A stretch of 64,000 nucleotides of DNA, taken from the NCBI RefSeq assembly GCF_028682455.1, contig NZ_JANHLD010000001.1:744001-808000 (forward strand). The letters are read 5' to 3'. The notes beneath the pieces were generated by a model that saw only the letters and a list, made by a program, of their open reading frames with translations, did not search any database and was not told the DNA's origin. The translations under genes and the position numbers were made by a program. Below, piece by piece: positions 52,863 through 61,479 of this stretch. How positions within the stretch are numbered: the first letter of the stretch is position 1; the number at the start of each line of letters is the position of its first letter. The stretch comes from Pseudomonas putida. Lineage in GTDB: Bacteria > Pseudomonadota > Gammaproteobacteria > Pseudomonadales > Pseudomonadaceae.

Positions 52863-53009
52863 ATGGTCAGAGTGACGGTGTTTGGTTACCCGCTTTACAG
52901 ACGAGTCGGCAGCGAGTGCGCCTTGGGCCGCTTTGCCCGGTGGAGAAAGCGTAGTGCGGACCTTGGACCGAAAGAAACGCCGCAATCCGGTAAAGACCGG
53001 GCGGCCTGA
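52863..53009 (+). CDS. small phage protein between portal and MuF genes
   Basis: A 48-residue basic frame (MVRVTVFGYPLYRRVGSECA, then RFARWRKRSADLGPKE). It overlaps the MuF-like start by 56 bp in another frame. Weak evidence; it may not be translated. Confidence 0.35.
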   Translation: MVRVTVFGYPLYRRVGSECALGRFARWRKRSADLGPKETPQSGKDRAA

Positions 53010-53688
53010 GCGTGAATACCAACGGTCGTTGACCCAGGTGGCGCGCCAGGTCGGCTCGATCATCAACGGGTTTCCGCCGGGCGATCCTGCTGCTGACCCT
53101 ACGATCAGCCAGGTGCTGCGCAGATACTCCGACCTGCTGAACGACTGGGCCGTTGCTACTGCCGGCCGGATGATCGCCGACGTGAACCAGCAGGACCGCA
53201 AGGCCTGGGCAACACGATCGGAGGAGATGGTCAGGGCCTTGGGCATCGAGATTCGCAACGCCGACACCGGCGCCGCGATGCAGGGGCTGCTTGCCGAGCA
53301 GGTGACGCTGATCAAGAGCATCCCCTTGGAGGCTGCCCAGCGGGTGCACGAACTCACGCTCAAGGGCATAGAGGACGGCACCCGGGCAGGCGAGATCGCC
53401 AAGGAGATCCAGCGCTCCGGCGAGGTGGCCACCAGTCGGGCGCAGCTGATCGCCCGAACGGAAGTGTCACGCACAGCCGCAACCCTCACCGAGGCTCGGG
53501 CCAAGGCCGTCGGAAGCGAAGGCTATATCTGGCGCACAGCCCACGACGGAACGGTTCGCCACTCCCACAAGGAGATGGAGGGCAAGTTTGTGCGTTGGGA
53601 TTCACCGCCGACCCTGGACAAGCTCACCGGTCACGCCGGATGCCTGCCGAACTGCAGGTGCTGGCCAGAACCGGTCATCCCCGAATAA
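52954..53688 (+). CDS. minor head protein, Mu gpF / SPP1 gp7-like
   Basis: A 244-residue protein. Its end carries the MuF signature: RTEVSRTAATLTEARAKAVG, YIWRTAHDGTVRHSHKEMEG and HAGCLPNCRCWPEPV with clustered Cys. Such proteins sit inside the capsid near the portal and may be injected with DNA. GTG 52954 is chosen because GGAG lies 8 nt upstream; a TTG at 52882 is possible. Confidence 0.78.
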   Translation: MRTLDRKKRRNPVKTGRPEREYQRSLTQVARQVGSIINGFPPGDPAADPTISQVLRRYSDLLNDWAVATAGRMIADVNQQDRKAWATRSEEMVRALGIEIRNADTGAAMQGLLAEQVTLIKSIPLEAAQRVHELTLKGIEDGTRAGEIAKEIQRSGEVATSRAQLIARTEVSRTAATLTEARAKAVGSEGYIWRTAHDGTVRHSHKEMEGKFVRWDSPPTLDKLTGHAGCLPNCRCWPEPVIPE

Positions 53689-53712
53689 CACCCGCCACCC
53701 GGCGGGTTTTTT
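53689..53712 (+). terminator. terminator inside the late operon
   Basis: CCCGCC/GGCGGG stem with a 4-nt loop and T6, right after the MuF-like gene. Read-through by an antiterminated polymerase would be needed for the head and tail genes after it. Confidence 0.65.
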
Positions 53713-53725
53713 ATGAGTGCCTGAA

Positions 53726-53890
53726 ATGGAACCGGTAACCGAAACCATCACAGTGCAGATCAGCATGCGGCGCGGCATGGGCCCGCTGCTGGTGCTGGTC
53801 AACCACGCCCGTGTTTTGCTGGGACTAGACATCTGGGTGCCAAGTTGGGCGTTTCGGATCGGCAAGCCAGTGTCGAGGCCAGCGAAATGA
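53726..53890 (+). CDS. small phage head-region protein
   Basis: A 54-residue protein (MEPVTETITVQISMRRGMGP, then LVLVNHARVLLGLDIWV). Its stop overlaps the next ATG by 4 bp. No strong ribosome site after the terminator. Function unknown. Confidence 0.5.
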   Translation: MEPVTETITVQISMRRGMGPLLVLVNHARVLLGLDIWVPSWAFRIGKPVSRPAK

Positions 53891-55194
53891 CCAGGTCAAG
53901 AACCCAGGACGAGGCCGGGCGCTGGTTTGCGCCTGAGCGCTTGAGTGCGCGGCAGAGCATGACCCCTGAAGGCTTCCTACTGTGCGAAGCCGTTCCAATC
54001 GCCCGCACCGGCACGCTGCTCTACGACGAGAGCGAGCTGGTAAACGAAGACGGTCCTCTCATCGAGGGTGGATCTGGCGGCCTGGTCACCATTGAGCGCA
54101 ACGCCGATGAGGTGTTCCGCGCCGAGACCATCGCCAGCTTTGAAGGCAAGCCGGTAACCCTGACGCATCCCGACGACTTCGTGAACCCATCGAACTGGCG
54201 CGAGCTGAGCATGGGCATTACCCAGAACGTCCGCCGAGGTGATGGTGTCGAGAGCGACCTGATGCTCGCGGATCTGCTGATCACCGACTCAGCAGCCATT
54301 GAGGACGTCCGAAACGGCCTACGTCAGGTGTCATGCGGATACGACGCCGAATACGAACAGCTGGCAGTCGGTCGCGGCCGACAGACAAACATCGTGGGTA
54401 ACCACGTAGCCCTGGTAGAGCGTGGCCGCTGCGGCCCGCGATGTGCAATTGGAGATTCTGACGAAATGAGAACGACAGACGCGAAGACGCAAAAGCGCAC
54501 CTGGATGGATCGAGTCCGCACTGCCTTCAAGGCGAAGGACGAAGCCGCCCTTGAAGAGGCCCTGGAGGAATCCAAGACCGAGGACGAGGAGGCCGAAGAG
54601 GAGAGCAAAGAGAAAGCCAAGACCGGCGACTCCGCAACCCTCGACGCCATTCTCAAGGCGGTCAACTCCTTGTCCACCCGTGTCGGCGACATGGAAGGCA
54701 AGGTGGATGAGCTGACCAAGGACGAAGATGAGGATGACGACAGTAGCGAGACCGAAGACGACATTCTCAATGCCGAAGAGGCCGAGCACACCAGCGAAGC
54801 CGGCGGCAAGACCTACACCGGTGACGCCGTGCTGTTGACGGATCTGCGCTCCCGCGCGGAGATCCTGGCCCCAGGCATCAGCTTCGCTACCCGTGACAGC
54901 AAGGTTAAAACCACTGATCACATCTGCGCGTGCCAGCGCCAGGCGCTGAAAACGGCCATGGCCACCGACGGCGGCAAGACTGTTGTCGAGCCATTCCTGA
55001 TGGGGCGGGCCCTGGACCAGATGACGCCCGAACAGGTGTCCGCTGCGTTCACTGGAGCCAGTGAGCTCGCCAGGCAGCGCAACAATGCCGCTGGCACCCG
55101 CAACAGCATCACCACCAAGGACTTCGGGCGCACTGCAAGCGTGGCCGACATCAACAAGCGCAACCGCGAATTCTGGTCTCAGGGCCGTCAGTAA
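53887..55194 (+). CDS. head maturation protease/scaffold, DUF2213 family
   Basis: A 435-residue protein. The N-terminal ~190 residues follow DUF2213 (MTPEGFLLCEAVPIARTGTL, GKPVTLTHPDDFVNP, CGYDAEYE, GNHVALVERGRCGPRC). A long acidic, coiled region (about residues 215-300) looks like a scaffold, and a third part (SRAEILAPGISFATRD) follows. Probable prohead protease fused to scaffold, acting during capsid assembly. Confidence 0.75.
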   Translation: MTRSRTQDEAGRWFAPERLSARQSMTPEGFLLCEAVPIARTGTLLYDESELVNEDGPLIEGGSGGLVTIERNADEVFRAETIASFEGKPVTLTHPDDFVNPSNWRELSMGITQNVRRGDGVESDLMLADLLITDSAAIEDVRNGLRQVSCGYDAEYEQLAVGRGRQTNIVGNHVALVERGRCGPRCAIGDSDEMRTTDAKTQKRTWMDRVRTAFKAKDEAALEEALEESKTEDEEAEEESKEKAKTGDSATLDAILKAVNSLSTRVGDMEGKVDELTKDEDEDDDSSETEDDILNAEEAEHTSEAGGKTYTGDAVLLTDLRSRAEILAPGISFATRDSKVKTTDHICACQRQALKTAMATDGGKTVVEPFLMGRALDQMTPEQVSAAFTGASELARQRNNAAGTRNSITTKDFGRTASVADINKRNREFWSQGRQ

Positions 55195-55205
55195 GGGGAA
55201 TCCCG

Positions 55206-55700
55206 ATGAGCAACGCATTTCTGTACCGCATGCCTGCGGGCATTCCTGGTGACGTGACCCGCGCCAGTCAATCGACCATCGAGCCGGTGTTTCTGAACCC
55301 GTCGCTGCCGTTCGTCGGCTTCGGCCTGTTCGGCAAGATCGACGGCGACAAGTTCGTGCCATTCGGTGCTGGCGATGCTGCTGGCGCTGAATACGGGCTG
55401 CTAGTTCGCTCGTACCCGATCACCGGTGGTTCTGGTTCCGATCCGCTCGGTACCTCGACGCCGCCAACCAAGGGTGTCGCTGACGTCCTGCGTCGCGGCT
55501 ACATGACCGTGAAGCTGAACGCCGGTACCGCCGCCAAAGATGGCCAGGTGTATGTCCGCGTGGCTGTTCCCGCTGCTGGCAAGCCAATCGGAGGCATCGA
55601 AGCCGCAGCCGATGGAGCCAATACCGTCGCGATCACCACCGCCCAGTTCATGGGTGCGGCTGATGCCTCCGGTAACGTCGAAATCGTCTACAACATCTAA
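55206..55700 (+). CDS. capsid cement/decoration protein, gp24-like
   Basis: A 164-residue beta-rich protein (NAFLYRMPAGIPGDVTRASQ, then LRRGYMTVKLNAGTAAKDGQ, VYVRV). The repetitive Gly/Ala loops and its place just before the capsid gene fit head-stabilising cement proteins. AGGGG precedes the ATG. Confidence 0.68.
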   Translation: MSNAFLYRMPAGIPGDVTRASQSTIEPVFLNPSLPFVGFGLFGKIDGDKFVPFGAGDAAGAEYGLLVRSYPITGGSGSDPLGTSTPPTKGVADVLRRGYMTVKLNAGTAAKDGQVYVRVAVPAAGKPIGGIEAAADGANTVAITTAQFMGAADASGNVEIVYNI

Positions 55701-55712
55701 GGAGTACGCTCG

Positions 55713-56711
55713 ATGAGCAATCTGATTCTGCCGCGCTCGATCAAGCGTGCGCAAACCCGTGACAACCTTCAGACCTTCGATGCGGCAACCATCGACTCTA
55801 CCGGCGTGTTCCTGATCGGTGAGCTGGAGCGTTTGGACCAAAACCTGCACGGCCCGTTGGCTTCCGTAACCTGGACCCGCGACATCATGCTGCGTGAAGA
55901 CGTGAGCATTGCTGATGAGCTGTCCAGCTTCACCAACAGCACCTTCGCCGCTGTCGGCGGCACCAATCCGAACGGAAAGGCCTGGATCGGTAAGGAATCC
56001 AGCGCCATCGCGAGCATGGCCCTGGACATCGGCAAGACCGCCAAGCCACTGACTCTGTGGGGCATGGAGCTGTCGTGGACGCTGCCTGAACTGGCATCTG
56101 CTCAGCAGCTGGGTCGCCCGGTCGATAGCCAGAAATTCACCGGCATGCAGCTCAAGCACAACATGGACATCGACGAGCAGGTTTATGTCGGTGACACCGA
56201 TCTGGGTGAAACCGGCCTGGTCAACTCGGCTGCGGTCTCCAACGTCAGCAACGCTATCACCGGCACCTGGGGAACCGCCACCCCGGCGCAGATCCTGGTC
56301 GACGTCAACGACCTGCTGAACAGCGTGTGGGCTGCCTCTGCATTCGCCATCTGCCCAACTGAATTGCGCCTTCCTCCAGTGCAATTCAGTCAGCTGGTAA
56401 GTCGGATCGTCTCCGACGCCGGCAACATCTCGGTGCTGGAGTTCCTGCGCATCAACAGCCTGTCGAACTCCATCAACGGCCGTCCGCTGAACATCCAGCC
56501 GCTGAAGTGGCTGACCAACCGCGGTACCAGCAACCGCAACCGCATGATGGCGTACACCAACGAAGTCGACCGCGTTCGCTTCCCGTTGGTGCCGCTGCAG
56601 CGCACTCCGCTGGAATACCGCGGCATCCGCCAGATCACCACTTACTACGGCCGCCTGGGCGTGGTGGAGGTGGTTTATCCAGAAACCATCGGCTATCGCG
56701 ACGGCATCTGA
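55713..56711 (+). CDS. major capsid protein, DUF2184 family
   Basis: A 332-residue protein of the DUF2184 type: RDIMLREDVSIADELSSFTN, MELSWTLPELASAQQLGRPV, MDIDEQVYVGD and VPLQRTPLEYRGIRQITTYY. It forms the icosahedral shell with an HK97-like fold. Ribosome site AAGGAG. No sign of truncation. Confidence 0.85.
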   Translation: MSNLILPRSIKRAQTRDNLQTFDAATIDSTGVFLIGELERLDQNLHGPLASVTWTRDIMLREDVSIADELSSFTNSTFAAVGGTNPNGKAWIGKESSAIASMALDIGKTAKPLTLWGMELSWTLPELASAQQLGRPVDSQKFTGMQLKHNMDIDEQVYVGDTDLGETGLVNSAAVSNVSNAITGTWGTATPAQILVDVNDLLNSVWAASAFAICPTELRLPPVQFSQLVSRIVSDAGNISVLEFLRINSLSNSINGRPLNIQPLKWLTNRGTSNRNRMMAYTNEVDRVRFPLVPLQRTPLEYRGIRQITTYYGRLGVVEVVYPETIGYRDGI

Positions 56712-56721
56712 GGGCTCTATC

Positions 56722-56982
56722 ATGGCAAAGCGCAATGTGATCAAGCCCTTCAAGCTGAACACCCCGGGCGGCGTGATCGAGTTTGCCGCCGGCACCCAGG
56801 TGATCGACGACCAATATGTCGATCACTGGTTTGTCCTGGCGCACCTGGAGCCCGAAGTGGCCGAGCCTGAAAGCGAAGAAGACGAGAAGAAGCGTCTGAT
56901 CGCTGAGCTTGCCGCCAAGGGCATCAACGTCGGCGGCAACATCAAGCTCGAAACCCTACGCGAGCGCGTGGCCAAGGCCTAA
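56722..56982 (+). CDS. phage head-associated protein, STY1053-like
   Basis: An 86-residue protein: VIKPFKLNTPGGVIEFAAGT, then QYVDHWFVLAHLEPE, an acidic stretch and a LEM/SAP-like helical end. It resembles short proteins found between capsid and connector genes (STY1053 family). Probably a head accessory or DNA-contact protein. Confidence 0.6.
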   Translation: MAKRNVIKPFKLNTPGGVIEFAAGTQVIDDQYVDHWFVLAHLEPEVAEPESEEDEKKRLIAELAAKGINVGGNIKLETLRERVAKA

Positions 56983-57008
56983 GCCGACGCCTTAGACAGG
57001 ATAGGACC

Positions 57009-57392
57009 ATGGATGCAGCCAAGTTCCGAGCGGACTTTCCAGAGTTCGCCGATACCACGCAGTACCCTGATCATGCGGTGAATCTCTGGCTGGACTTGGC
57101 GAGCAAGACGCTTCCGCCGGATCGCTGGTGCGACTACCTGGATATCGGCATGGAGTTGTTCACGGCCCATAACCTGGCATTGGCCGCTGGCAACCAGGCC
57201 TCCGCAGCTATTGGCGGCGCACCTGGCCAGGTCAAAGGACCGCTCACCAGCAAGGCGGTGGATAAGGTCAGTGCCGGGTACGACACAGGCGCTGTAGCGC
57301 TGCAGGACGGCGGGTTCTTCAACCTGACCACCTACGGCATTCAGTTCCTTCAGTTGTCCAGGATGATCGGCTCTGTGGGGATCCAGCTATGA
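57009..57392 (+). CDS. head-tail connector, DUF4054 family
   Basis: A 127-residue protein: KFRADFPEFADTTQYPDHAV, then YLDIGMELFTAHNLALAAGN and GFFNLTTYGIQFLQLSRMIG. This is the DUF4054/gp6-like adaptor pattern. It caps the portal. ATGA overlap with the next gene. Confidence 0.75.
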   Translation: MDAAKFRADFPEFADTTQYPDHAVNLWLDLASKTLPPDRWCDYLDIGMELFTAHNLALAAGNQASAAIGGAPGQVKGPLTSKAVDKVSAGYDTGAVALQDGGFFNLTTYGIQFLQLSRMIGSVGIQL

Positions 57393-57961
57393 CCATGACG
57401 GTTACAAAGGACAATGTCGGGAAGGTCCTGGCATCCATCCAGCGTCTTGTAGGTCAAGAGGTGCTGGTGGGCATCCCCGCAACCACCACCGAAAGAAGCG
57501 AAGGTGAGCCGGGACAACCGATCAACAACGCTCAGCTCGGCTACATCCATGAGTACGGCTCGCCCAAGGCCAATATCCCCGCACGGCCATTCCTTGAGCC
57601 CGGCGTCGAGGATCAGCGGGAAAGCATCGGTAACCATCTGCAAAAAGCCGCATCATCCGCCCTGAAGGGAGACGACGGAAAGCTTGATGCAGAGCTCAAC
57701 GCCGCCGGGCTGATTGCCCAGGCCGGTGCACGCAACCGCATTACCAGCAGCAACTACGAACCGCTCTCGCCATCGACCATCCGCAACCGGCGCAAGAACC
57801 GCAACACGCAGTCCATGCGCGTGGAAGAGCAGAAGTACCTGGATCTGGTCGCTCAGGGAACATCACCGGCGCAGGCCCAGGCTGACGCGGGCATTCAGCC
57901 GCTGATCAATACCGGGCAGTTACGCAACTCCATCACCTACGTTATCCGCAAAAAGGAATAG
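57389..57961 (+). CDS. tail completion / neck protein, HK97 gp10-like
   Basis: A 190-residue protein. VLVGIPATTTERSEGEPGQP, LGYIHEYGSPKANIPARPFL and the end LINTGQLRNSITYVIRKK are typical of gp10-type neck proteins that bridge head and tail. Length is normal. Confidence 0.75.
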   Translation: MTMTVTKDNVGKVLASIQRLVGQEVLVGIPATTTERSEGEPGQPINNAQLGYIHEYGSPKANIPARPFLEPGVEDQRESIGNHLQKAASSALKGDDGKLDAELNAAGLIAQAGARNRITSSNYEPLSPSTIRNRRKNRNTQSMRVEEQKYLDLVAQGTSPAQAQADAGIQPLINTGQLRNSITYVIRKKE

Positions 57962-57964
57962 ATC

Positions 57965-58336
57965 ATGGCGCAGCTCGATGTCTCTGAAATCCTGCTTGAC
58001 CCGGATTTCATGGACAGAGGGCTGACCTGCACGCGATCTGTCCAGACCGTAGGCGACAACGGCAGGCCTACAGTCGCCGAAACGGTTACGTCGTTTGCTG
58101 GTGTTGTGACCAGTGATAAGGGCGACATCCTCGAACGCCTGGCCGGTGCCGAGCGCAAGAAAGGATCAATCCTGATCCATACCATCTTCCAGCTTACTGC
58201 CGGTTCTGGTGACACCACCGCCGACGTGGTGACTTGGCGCGGCAAGCAATACACCGTCTCCAACGTGAACGATTACGCCCACTTCGGGCGTGGTTTTGTC
58301 TGCGCGACCTGCGACCTCCTACCCCTGAAGGGATGA
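57965..58336 (+). CDS. head-tail joining protein, unassigned family
   Basis: A 123-residue beta-rich protein (LTCTRSVQTVGDNGRPTVAE, VTWRGKQYTVSNVNDYAHFG). Its place between the gp10-like gene and the tail-terminator gene fits a stopper or joining protein. The family was not recognised. Confidence 0.55.
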   Translation: MAQLDVSEILLDPDFMDRGLTCTRSVQTVGDNGRPTVAETVTSFAGVVTSDKGDILERLAGAERKKGSILIHTIFQLTAGSGDTTADVVTWRGKQYTVSNVNDYAHFGRGFVCATCDLLPLKG

Positions 58337-58339
58337 CTC

Positions 58340-58891
58340 ATGGCGAATACATCCGCAACCGGCGGTTATCTGGCGCCGGTGAGTGCGCCTGCGCCCACTC
58401 AGGACGTCGAGCTTGAGGACGTGCTGCAAGGCATGGTCAAAGGCATCACCGGTCTACCCGGGCAGTTCGTGCGGCCCAGGTGGCAAGAGAAGATCCCCAA
58501 ACAGCCCGAGCCTTCGGTTAATTGGTGCGCGATAGGCGTCCACAGCACCAAGACCGTGGCATACCCGTCTGTGACTCATGACGGCGGTGCGGACGGGCAC
58601 GACAGCTACGAAATGCACGAAGAGCTCAGGGTTGTGGCGAGCTTCTACGGCCCGCAGGCCCAGGCGTATGCATCAATTCTCCGTGACGGGATCTTTATCC
58701 CGCAGAACGGCGAGGCCATCCGCGCCCAGCGCATGGCATTCATTGGCGCGTCGGACGTCCTCCCGGCTCCGGAACTGGTCAACCAGCAATGGGTGCGCCG
58801 CTACGACATTTCCATCCAGATGCGACGCCAGGTCATTCGCGTCTACCCAGTCCTCAACATCCTGTCGGCTGAGCCAACAATCGTCGACTGA
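58340..58891 (+). CDS. tail terminator / neck protein, gp12-like
   Basis: A 183-residue protein: VLQGMVKGITGLPGQFVRPR, WCAIGVHS, then LRVVASFYGPQAQAYASILR and the closing RRYDISIQMRRQVIRVYPVL. This matches neck terminator proteins of DUF3383-type myoviruses. It stops tail-tube growth. Confidence 0.68.
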   Translation: MANTSATGGYLAPVSAPAPTQDVELEDVLQGMVKGITGLPGQFVRPRWQEKIPKQPEPSVNWCAIGVHSTKTVAYPSVTHDGGADGHDSYEMHEELRVVASFYGPQAQAYASILRDGIFIPQNGEAIRAQRMAFIGASDVLPAPELVNQQWVRRYDISIQMRRQVIRVYPVLNILSAEPTIVD

Positions 58892-58912
58892 TCACCATCC
58901 CCGGAGAAATCA

Positions 58913-60391
58913 ATGCCTACTCTCGCCGTTTCGGACGTTGTAAACGTCCAGATCGTCATGTCTCCAAAGGCGGCCGCAACTCGAGACTTCGGGGCGCTGC
59001 TGATCCTGGGCGCTTCGAACGTGATCGACACGAACGAGCGCATCCGCCGTTATTCGACCCCGGATGCAGTGGCGGCTGATTTCGGTACTACTGCACCCGA
59101 GTACCTGGCCGCGAACCTGTTCTTCAGCCAGTCACCGCAGCCTGCAATTCTGTACATCGGCCGCTGGGCCAAGACGCCATCGTCGGCGCGCCTCAATGGC
59201 GGGGCGTTGTCGATCGCGCAGCAGGCGCTTGCGAATTTCACCGCTATCACTGCCGGTTCGATGAAAATCACCGTCGATGGGACGCTGAAAACCCTTTCCG
59301 CCCTGAACTTCAGTGCGGCAGCCAACCTGAACGCCGTCGCATCCATCGTTACCACGGCGCTCGCTGGGGCTACCTGCGTCTGGAACGCCAATTACAGCCG
59401 TTTCGAGATCACCAGCCCTACCACTGGCGCCACCTCGACGCTGACCTATGCCAGCAGTACCGGTACCGGAACGGACGTCTCCGCGCTTCTCGGCCTGGTC
59501 ACCGGCGTGGCGTCTGCACCGGTGGGTGGTGTTGTCGCCGAGACGCTGATCAATTGCGTTACCAGCCTGGCCAGCTTGTCGAGCAACTGGTATGGCCTGC
59601 AGATTGCGGATACTTCTCCCAGCGACGCCGATGTACTCGGCGTGGCAGCGTTCATCGAAGGTGCCAGCCCGTCGCGCATCTTTGGCGTAACTACCCAGGC
59701 TGCGATCGCGCTGGACCCAACCAGCACCACAGACATGGCCTACAAGCTCAAGGTTGCGAACTACAAGCGCACCTTCTGCCAGTTCTCGTCTTCCAGCCCG
59801 TATGCCGCAGCGTCGATTTTCGGTCGGGCGTTTACGGTCAATTTCCAAGGCAATAACACGACCATCACCCTGAAGTTCAAACAGGAACCTGGCGTTACCG
59901 CAGAGGGCCTGAATACGACCCAGGCGGCCGCCCTGAAGGCCAAGAACTGCAACGTGTTCGTGAATTACAACAACGACACGGCAATCATCCAGGAAGGCGT
60001 GATGGCCAACGGGTACTTCTTTGACGAAGTGCATGGTCTGGACTGGCTGCAGAACGACCTGCAGACCGCCGTCTACAACCTGCTGTACACCAGCCCTACC
60101 AAGATTCCGCAGACCAACCAGGGCATCAACCGGATCGTCACCACCATCGACTCACGCTGTGACCAGGCGGTGAATAACGGTCTGTCGGCGCCGGGTCAGT
60201 GGAATGGCCCCGATGTGGGCGCGGTCACCTCGGGCCAGTATCTGACCAAGGGTTACTACGTCTACGCCAACCCCATCGATAGCCAGTCGCAGGCAGACCG
60301 CGAGGCCCGCAAGGCGCCGGTTATCCAGGTCGCCTTGAAACTGGCGGGCGCGGTGCATTTCGCCGACGTCATCGTCAACGTTAACCGCTGA
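58913..60391 (+). CDS. contractile tail sheath protein, DUF3383 family
   Basis: A 492-residue protein: [20 protein letters not shown], an inserted Ala/Thr/Ser-rich beta domain (about residues 110-220) and the C-terminal sheath core [20 protein letters not shown] and [23 protein letters not shown]3383 proteins are sheath subunits, which makes this a contractile-tailed phage. Confidence 0.85.
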   Translation: MPTLAVSDVVNVQIVMSPKAAATRDFGALLILGASNVIDTNERIRRYSTPDAVAADFGTTAPEYLAANLFFSQSPQPAILYIGRWAKTPSSARLNGGALSIAQQALANFTAITAGSMKITVDGTLKTLSALNFSAAANLNAVASIVTTALAGATCVWNANYSRFEITSPTTGATSTLTYASSTGTGTDVSALLGLVTGVASAPVGGVVAETLINCVTSLASLSSNWYGLQIADTSPSDADVLGVAAFIEGASPSRIFGVTTQAAIALDPTSTTDMAYKLKVANYKRTFCQFSSSSPYAAASIFGRAFTVNFQGNNTTITLKFKQEPGVTAEGLNTTQAAALKAKNCNVFVNYNNDTAIIQEGVMANGYFFDEVHGLDWLQNDLQTAVYNLLYTSPTKIPQTNQGINRIVTTIDSRCDQAVNNGLSAPGQWNGPDVGAVTSGQYLTKGYYVYANPIDSQSQADREARKAPVIQVALKLAGAVHFADVIVNVNR

Positions 60392-60407
60392 TCGGAGCTG
60401 ATCATTC

Positions 60408-60848
60408 ATGACCACCTATAGCTTTCTCGATGTAAACGCTACCCTGGTCGGCGCCGGTGCAGTGATTGACCTTGGCGCCGGATCTGCCAACGCCGAGGAG
60501 GGCATCTCTATTGCCCAGGTAGGCGACAAAAACACCATGCTGATTGGTGCAGATGGCGAAGGCATGCACTCACTGCACGCCGACAAGTCGGGTACCGTCA
60601 CCGTTCGCCTGCTCAAGACATCCCCGGTCAACGCCAAGCTGATGGCGCTGTACGACGCGCAGAGCCTGAGCTCCAGCCTATGGGGGCAGAACGTCATCAC
60701 GATCACGAACAGTGCCAGCGGCGATGCCATCGGCTGCCGGAGCTGTGCATTCAAGAAGCGGCCGGATCTGAACTATCGGAAGGATGGCGACATCGTCGAG
60801 TGGGTGTTCGATTCGATCAAGATTGACGCAATCCTGGGGACCTACTGA
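60408..60848 (+). CDS. tail tube protein, DUF3277 family
   Basis: A 146-residue beta-rich protein: YSFLDVNATLVGAGAVIDLG, GMHSLHADKSGTVTVRLLKT and the end IVEWVFDSIKIDAILGTY. DUF3277 members follow the DUF3383 sheath in contractile phages and are tube subunits. Stop and next ATG share one base. Confidence 0.8.
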   Translation: MTTYSFLDVNATLVGAGAVIDLGAGSANAEEGISIAQVGDKNTMLIGADGEGMHSLHADKSGTVTVRLLKTSPVNAKLMALYDAQSLSSSLWGQNVITITNSASGDAIGCRSCAFKKRPDLNYRKDGDIVEWVFDSIKIDAILGTY

Positions 60849-61285
60849 TGAGCGAATTCGACCTGGGTGATAGCACCTATCGGATCGGGAAGCTGGACGC
60901 CTTCAAGCAGTTCCACCTGTCACGCAAGGTCGCTCCAATCATCCCGACGTTGATTCCAGTGTTCTTGAAGCTTCAGCAGAGCGCTTCCAAGAGCCCGCTC
61001 AGCGGCGACATTGGCTCTATGGCTGAAGTCATGGCGCCGTTCGCTGATGGCATCGCCGCCATGCCGGATGAGGCCGCAGAGTTCATCCTGGGCACCTGCC
61101 TGACGGTTGTCCAGCGTAAGCAAGGTGATCGCTGGATGCCGGTGTGGAGCAGCAGCCAGAGCACTTGCATGTTCGACGACATGGACCTGGGTGTCATGCT
61201 CCAGCTCACCTTCCGCGTCATCAAGGAATCCCTCGGCCCTTTTATCAGCGGGATGCTTTCCGGCCAGGGCACTCCGAAGGCATAA
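60848..61285 (+). CDS. tail assembly chaperone, upstream (G-like) frame
   Basis: A 145-residue protein: YRIGKLDAFKQFHLSRKVAP, then AAEFILGTCLTVVQRKQGD. Position between tube and tape measure is that of lambda gpG. It should bind the tape measure and bring tube subunits to it. A slippery heptamer near its 3' end can shift some ribosomes into the downstream frame, giving a ~210-residue fusion. Confidence 0.78.
   Translation: MSEFDLGDSTYRIGKLDAFKQFHLSRKVAPIIPTLIPVFLKLQQSASKSPLSGDIGSMAEVMAPFADGIAAMPDEAAEFILGTCLTVVQRKQGDRWMPVWSSSQSTCMFDDMDLGVMLQLTFRVIKESLGPFISGMLSGQGTPKA
61237..61243 (+). promoter_or_regulatory. C CCT TTT slippery site for -1 frameshift
   Basis: Zero-frame codons CCT (61238) and TTT (61241) preceded by C form the heptamer C-CCT-TTT (X-XXY-YYZ). 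After a -1 slip the frame runs open to 61479. Confidence 0.75.
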
Positions 61286-61479
61286 CGGTCGAGCTTGAGC
61301 GCCTGCCTGGCGGAGAGGACTGGCTACTGCTGCCGGTTCTTGAAGGGCTGTGCCGGTACGAATCCCTGAAAGACGGCACGCTGAATCTCGCGGATATCGC
61401 CCTGATGAACGATGCGCTCCTGGTGCGCGCCGAGAACAAAGCGCGCATGCGCAAGGCCCTGGAGGACAGCAATGGCTGA
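61243..61479 (+). CDS. tail assembly chaperone, downstream (T-like) frame made by frameshift
   Basis: 78 codons in the -1 frame: YQRDAFRPGHSEGITVELER, GGEDWLLLPVLEGLCRYES and DALLVRAENKARMRKAL. There is no ATG, GTG or TTG between the slip site and the conserved-looking core, so it cannot easily be started alone. As in lambda G-GT, the fusion should be a minor product needed for tail assembly. It overlaps the tape-measure start by 8 bp. Confidence 0.72.
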   Translation, partial: YQRDAFRPGHSEGITVELERLPGGEDWLLLPVLEGLCRYESLKDGTLNLADIALMNDALLVRAENKARMRKALEDSNG

